From Candidatus Aminicenantota bacterium (GTDB lineage: Bacteria > Acidobacteriota > Aminicenantia > Aminicenantales > Saccharicenantaceae): 64,000 nucleotides of DNA. Within the stretch, counting starts at the first letter, position 1. Every line of letters begins with the position of its first letter. A program made the translations under genes and the position numbers. This document shows, one piece after another, positions 60,750-64,000 of this stretch. The notes under the pieces are model-generated. The model was not told where the DNA came from. It worked only from the letters and a program-made list of their open reading frames with translations, and made no database searches. The stretch is from assembly GCA_014360005.1 (NCBI GenBank), contig JACIYI010000014.1, positions 1 to 64,000 of the forward strand, in the 5' to 3' direction.

Positions 60750-61053
60750 GGGGACACGAAGCCTTTTCGTCGAGAACGGAAAACAAATGGCGACGAAGGA
60801 AAAGGCATCATGTCCCCGGAAGAACTGGGGACACGAACTGTTTCGGAGAGAGTAGACTTTAATAGCCTACTGCTCAGGAAATAGCTCATGTCCCCGCCAC
60901 CCATGTCCCTGGCGGGAACGGGGGACAAGTAAGAAACGGGGGACACGAAGCCTTTTCGGGAACTGGGGACACGAACTGTTTCGGAGAGAGTAGACTTTAA
61001 TAGCCTACTGCTCAGGAAACACTTCATGTCCCCGGAAAAGGCATCATGTCCCC
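60750..61053. repeat. Cluster of nested hairpin elements
   Basis: Two families with GGGGACAC...TGTCCCC ends. Element P (60750-60817, 68 bp) has arms GAAGCCTTTTC / GAAAAGGCATC. Element Q (60827-60895, 69 bp) has arms GAACTGTTTC / GGAAATAGCTC. A second Q (60965-61033, 69 bp) sits inside the arms of a second P (60939-61053), giving a nested hairpin. The end is 1 bp from the stop codon of the minus-strand gene at 61055. Confidence 0.85.
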
Positions 61054-61054
61054 A

Positions 61055-62212
61055 TTATTTAAGGGCGGCGCGGGTGAAAATATAGTCGGGGATCCGGGCG
61101 TCGAATTCAATTGAGTCGATCACGAATTCGGTGCCTTCGCCGGCTTTCAGCATGTCCTTGAAAACGGCCCGGTCGGGGACCCATCGCTTACCGAACCGCT
61201 TCAGGCTCAGGACTTCAGTCTTCTTGAGCAGTGTCCCGCCCGCGGCATAGCGTTCTTCCCGGACCACCACGAACCGTTCCCGATCAACCCACAGCTTCCG
61301 TCTCGGATAAGCCACATCTTCCGACCTGGCAGCAAGCTCCAGCACCCAGCAACTGACCTCGGTTCCCCTGGCAACCACGTCGCTTGAAGACCCGGCCTGA
61401 CCTGCTTGCGGGCTAGCAATTTCTCTGTTGATTTCAGGGGCTTGGTATTCTTCTGTTTCTGTTCTCAGATTCTCGTATCTCCAATTTTCGTATCCGGGTT
61501 CGCCCGGGGGCTCAGGCTCTGCCGGTCCTGATACCAGAGAATAATCTGCGAATAGCTTATTGCTTGCGTTGCTCCCGATGCCAATTCCCGGCTCATCTCC
61601 CGCCTGTTCCGGACCGAGCCCTTCGCCCAGCCTGATCACCTCTTCGCCCATCAGCTCGGCCGTGTAGGAATTAGAAAGCCGCGGGTCTTCCATCATATCC
61701 TCGTAGCTCAGGTCCGAGCCCATCACCGACTGTCGGAGCATATGTCCGGAAATGAGGATGGTCCGCTCAGTCCAGGGCGAATACATCCAGAGCTGGTTTC
61801 CGAGCTTGAGCATCTTGGTGCCGCGCTCCCGGGGAGGGGCCAGATATTCGGTAAAGGCCTTTTCTGTGCCCTGGATGTATGACTTAAACTCCACCGTGCG
61901 CGACGCCCGGCGCAGGTGGATTATCATTTTGGCCGTCATAATTTTATTGTCGGCCGTGATGTTGTCATCAACCCGCTTTAAGATGTCCTGACCGCTTAAT
62001 TTTTGGGTTTGAGCCGCAGCCGGCTGAACCAGAATTTGAGGGCAGAATAAAAAGACGGCACTCAGGGCAACGACCGCAAAGAGACGCAGAAAATCTATGA
62101 TGATAAGCGCCCCGGGCGTCCTGGCAGCCGGATAAATATTGCGATAAATATTGCGCCTCAGTTTCTGCCGGGCGGAATTATCAGAAAAAATTTTGTCAGC
62201 TGACATTTTCAT
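61055..62212 (-). CDS. Outer-membrane lipoprotein-sorting (LolA-like) protein
   Basis: 385 residues. AGGAGG lies seven bases upstream of the ATG. A long basic start precedes the signal segment (FLRLFAVVALSAVFLFCPQI). The body matches proteins annotated as outer membrane lipoprotein-sorting protein (ILKRVDDNITADNKIMTAKM, QLWMYSPWTERTILISGHML, MMEDPRLSNSYTAELMGEEV, WVDRERFVVVREERYAAGGT, IDSIEFDARIPDYIFTRAAL). An extra Pro/Glu/Ser-rich stretch of about 80 residues (about 190-270) splits the beta half-barrel. It lies downstream of an ABC permease gene on the same strand, the usual pairing for this family, suggesting lipid or lipoprotein handling in the periplasm. Confidence 0.85.
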   Translation of the reverse strand: MKMSADKIFSDNSARQKLRRNIYRNIYPAARTPGALIIIDFLRLFAVVALSAVFLFCPQILVQPAAAQTQKLSGQDILKRVDDNITADNKIMTAKMIIHLRRASRTVEFKSYIQGTEKAFTEYLAPPRERGTKMLKLGNQLWMYSPWTERTILISGHMLRQSVMGSDLSYEDMMEDPRLSNSYTAELMGEEVIRLGEGLGPEQAGDEPGIGIGSNASNKLFADYSLVSGPAEPEPPGEPGYENWRYENLRTETEEYQAPEINREIASPQAGQAGSSSDVVARGTEVSCWVLELAARSEDVAYPRRKLWVDRERFVVVREERYAAGGTLLKKTEVLSLKRFGKRWVPDRAVFKDMLKAGEGTEFVIDSIEFDARIPDYIFTRAALK

Positions 62213-62679
62213 CTTTTCTCCTCCTGAGTTGCCGCCAGCTGGCGGATTCTTGCCGTTTTAGGAAAATTGGTCCGGGGCGGATTGGGCTGAGGCAGATGTG
62301 TCGGGAGCAGGTGGGTCTGAGGGAGGTTCGTCTGATGGATGTGGGTCTGGGGCAGGTTGTTCTGAGGCAGCCGGCGGGTAGGTTTCTGTTTAGACGGCCT
62401 GATCAACAACATTGAATTCTCCGTGAAAGAATAGGGGCTGTGTGGAGCCTTATATCCGTTGTGACTTAGAACGGCGACCCGCGGTGGTTTTGGGATGAAG
62501 CTGAAGCCAGACTCTGAGCCAGCCGCTGTGCCAGCCCGTAAGCCAGCCCTTGAAACAGCCCCAAATACAGCCCTTGTGCCAGACCCGGAACTGGCCCTTT
62601 TGCCAGAGCTTAAGGCTCCGGCCACGCTGGTTATATTTATATATGAATGAGTGTTCATATAACAAGCCTCCTCAGGCAT
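62209..62679 (-). CDS. Low-complexity hypothetical frame
   Basis: 156 codons lying between the permease and LolA-like genes, with a 4-bp overlap (ATGA) into the LolA-like start. The C-terminal part repeats PQTH/QTN/PTH units (LPQTHIHQTNLPQTHLLPTH). The plus-strand sequence at about 62500-62620 is also an imperfect tandem array of CAGCCCTTG-like units. No signal peptide or known domain. Overlap with a well-placed ribosome-binding site supports it weakly, but this may be non-coding repeat DNA. Confidence 0.25.
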   Translation of the reverse strand: MPEEACYMNTHSYINITSVAGALSSGKRASSGSGTRAVFGAVSRAGLRAGTAAGSESGFSFIPKPPRVAVLSHNGYKAPHSPYSFTENSMLLIRPSKQKPTRRLPQNNLPQTHIHQTNLPQTHLLPTHLPQPNPPRTNFPKTARIRQLAATQEEKR

Positions 62680-62777
62680 TTTGGGCGCGCCGGCCAGTGC
62701 TGCCTACATCTGCTGGCTTCAACCTCAGGCTGTAATTCGCCACCATAGTTCTTTGGCTCAATCTCGCTCAACCTGCC

Positions 62778-64000
62778 TCAGGCCTCAAACTCCTTCATCA
62801 AAGTGGCTGTCCTGCGCCTGAAAACCCCGAGTCCGGCGATGGCGGTGCCGAGCGCGGTAGCCAGCAAACCCGGGATAAAGCCAATCACATAGCTAACCCA
62901 GGTTACCTGGGCTTTAATCACGTTGGTCATCATCATTTCAGACGATTCGGTGAAGGCTTCAGCGTTGATGCCGTAGGTCTGCAAATAGTAGGAAATAGCC
63001 AGGCCGATGACCGTGCCCAGAGCCGAACCCAGCAGCCCGATTACCAGCGATTCGCCGATAAGTGAGGCGTAAAGGTGCGGCCTGGTTTCGCCCATGGCCA
63101 GGCGAAGTCCAATCTCACCGTAACGGCGCAGCGAGCCCATCAAACCGGCATTCCACAGCACTATGGACATAACGGCTACGAAGACCGCAACCAGGACAAA
63201 GGAATAGATGTCGTAAACGGCGATCATATCGGCCAGACCGCCCTGCTGGCCGAGGGTTAGCATGACCGGCTGAAGTTCGGGGTCTGGAATTGTGGGGGCG
63301 GGGGGCGCGCTACCTGCCCGGGCTTCAAGGTCCGCGCCGGCCATTTTCTGGTTGAATTCCCGGGCGAGGCGGCTGGCTGAGCTGGCCCGGTAGAGGAAAT
63401 CCGGGAAAAATCCGAAGATTTCGCCGGCCGCATCTTCCATATCCAGAAACTGCTGAATATCGGACAGGTCAGCTATGACCAGTCCCTTGTCAAGCGGCGT
63501 TATGCCGAACCGGATAATGCCGGTGGCCGTGAAATCGGCTATGGCCAGGGCGCCGGTCATGGTGGAGCTGATGATGGTCACCCGGTCGCCGGGTTTTATG
63601 TTGAGCAAACGGGCCAGTTCGGATGGCACCAGGATTTGTCGCGGCTGCTGCGGCAGGCGTCCGGCGATGAGGGCTTTTTCCAGGTTTAGGCTTTTTATTT
63701 CTGGCTGCTCGGTTGGAAAATCTGTTTGATTGGAATTACTTGAATTATTTTTAGGAGCTTTCCCGACCGGGTCTTCCGAAGGTATTAGGCCGGGTCCTAT
63801 GTATTTTCCTTGCCCAGCGCCTGGAGTTGATCTGTCAGTAAGACTGGCTAAGGGTGAATTTTCTAAAGGTTCCATGTTGGCAGGCGTTTCGACTGGTCCT
63901 GAAAACCGGGGGACAGCTTCTGTGCCCGGCCGGAATTTTTGATAGTTATAAAGATTAGTGCTGCCCGGAGTCAAAGTGTCGTTATCAGCGCTTTTTAGAA
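62778..64000 (-). CDS. ABC transporter permease (MacB/LolC-like, FtsX domain), N-terminus beyond window
   Basis: The frame stays open to the window edge, so the N-terminal helix and part of the periplasmic domain are missing; the TTG at 63974 is not the likely start. Visible are a periplasmic MacB-type region with an unusual Asn/Ser/Pro-rich stretch (about 63700-63960) and PSELARLLNIKPGDRVTIIS. The FtsX core has helices IYSFVLVAVFVAVMSIVLWN, LIGESLVIGLLGSALGTVIG and VSYVIGFIPGLLATALGTAI. GSLRRYGEIGLRLAMGETRP is the coupling-helix region. Followed on the same strand by the LolA-like gene. Confidence 0.88.
   Translation of the reverse strand, partial: LKSADNDTLTPGSTNLYNYQKFRPGTEAVPRFSGPVETPANMEPLENSPLASLTDRSTPGAGQGKYIGPGLIPSEDPVGKAPKNNSSNSNQTDFPTEQPEIKSLNLEKALIAGRLPQQPRQILVPSELARLLNIKPGDRVTIISSTMTGALAIADFTATGIIRFGITPLDKGLVIADLSDIQQFLDMEDAAGEIFGFFPDFLYRASSASRLAREFNQKMAGADLEARAGSAPPAPTIPDPELQPVMLTLGQQGGLADMIAVYDIYSFVLVAVFVAVMSIVLWNAGLMGSLRRYGEIGLRLAMGETRPHLYASLIGESLVIGLLGSALGTVIGLAISYYLQTYGINAEAFTESSEMMMTNVIKAQVTWVSYVIGFIPGLLATALGTAIAGLGVFRRRTATLMKEFEA

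Noticed and set aside
62450..62665. Trp-rich 71-codon minus-strand frame
   Set aside because: It translates an imperfect tandem DNA repeat; the regular Trp/Gly pattern follows the repeat unit, not a protein family.

Overview
The window looks like chromosomal DNA from a Gram-negative, anaerobic-type bacterium of the Acidobacteriota/Candidatus Aminicenantes kind. This is inference. It rests on Oar-like TonB receptors with carboxypeptidase-regulatory domains, a GWxTD lipoprotein, many Tat or Sec exported proteins, a sigma-54 promoter, and intergenic DNA full of GGGGACAC-type palindromes. No rRNA, tRNA or CRISPR array was seen.

Layout. 0-1.1 kb: tail of an unknown gene and a deletion-derivative IS256 element. 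1.1-2.4 kb: two small envelope genes. 2.4-10.9 kb: a six-gene minus-strand operon. It holds a degenerate radical-SAM-like protein, an intact radical SAM/SPASM enzyme, a Tat-signal protein whose tail is a His-x-Asn/Asp repeat, and three envelope proteins (coiled-coil, membrane, TPR-PDZ). It reads as an undescribed peptide-modification (RiPP-like) system resembling His-Xaa-Ser systems, and is the most interesting locus here. 10.9-20.4 kb: two large TonB receptors, one bracketed by 476/477-bp direct repeats, and a TPR protein. 21.3-30.1 kb: GWxTD lipoprotein, M3 peptidase, DUF362 protein, aldo/keto reductase and GlmS, nearly all separated by precisely built palindromic repeat elements abutting stop codons. 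30.2-34.1 kb: a very large sensor (propeller, Y_Y_Y, GGDEF). 34.2-34.4 kb: a promoter, structured RNA and U-tract with no ORF, a candidate small RNA. 35.0-37.4 kb: a broken TIGR04076 gene, small membrane proteins and a papain-like peptidase.

37.5-59.7 kb is a surface-polysaccharide locus. Homologues of WbpA, WbpB, WbpE and WbpD should make UDP-2,3-diacetamido-2,3-dideoxy-glucuronate. A 4-epimerase, a split transketolase, two more aminotransferases, an acetyltransferase, a priming sugar transferase, two glycosyltransferases, a Wzy-like polymerase, a WbpM-like dehydratase and a MurJ/MviN flippase complete it. From about 38.9 to 56 kb the DNA is clearly more AT-rich than its flanks and carries IS256 and IS3 remnants and broken genes, which points to horizontal acquisition and turnover. 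A second papain-like peptidase, a paralogue of the first, lies inside it.

59.7-64 kb: a carboxypeptidase-regulatory membrane protein, a dense cluster of nested hairpin repeats, a LolA-like outer-membrane protein and an ABC permease that runs off the window end.
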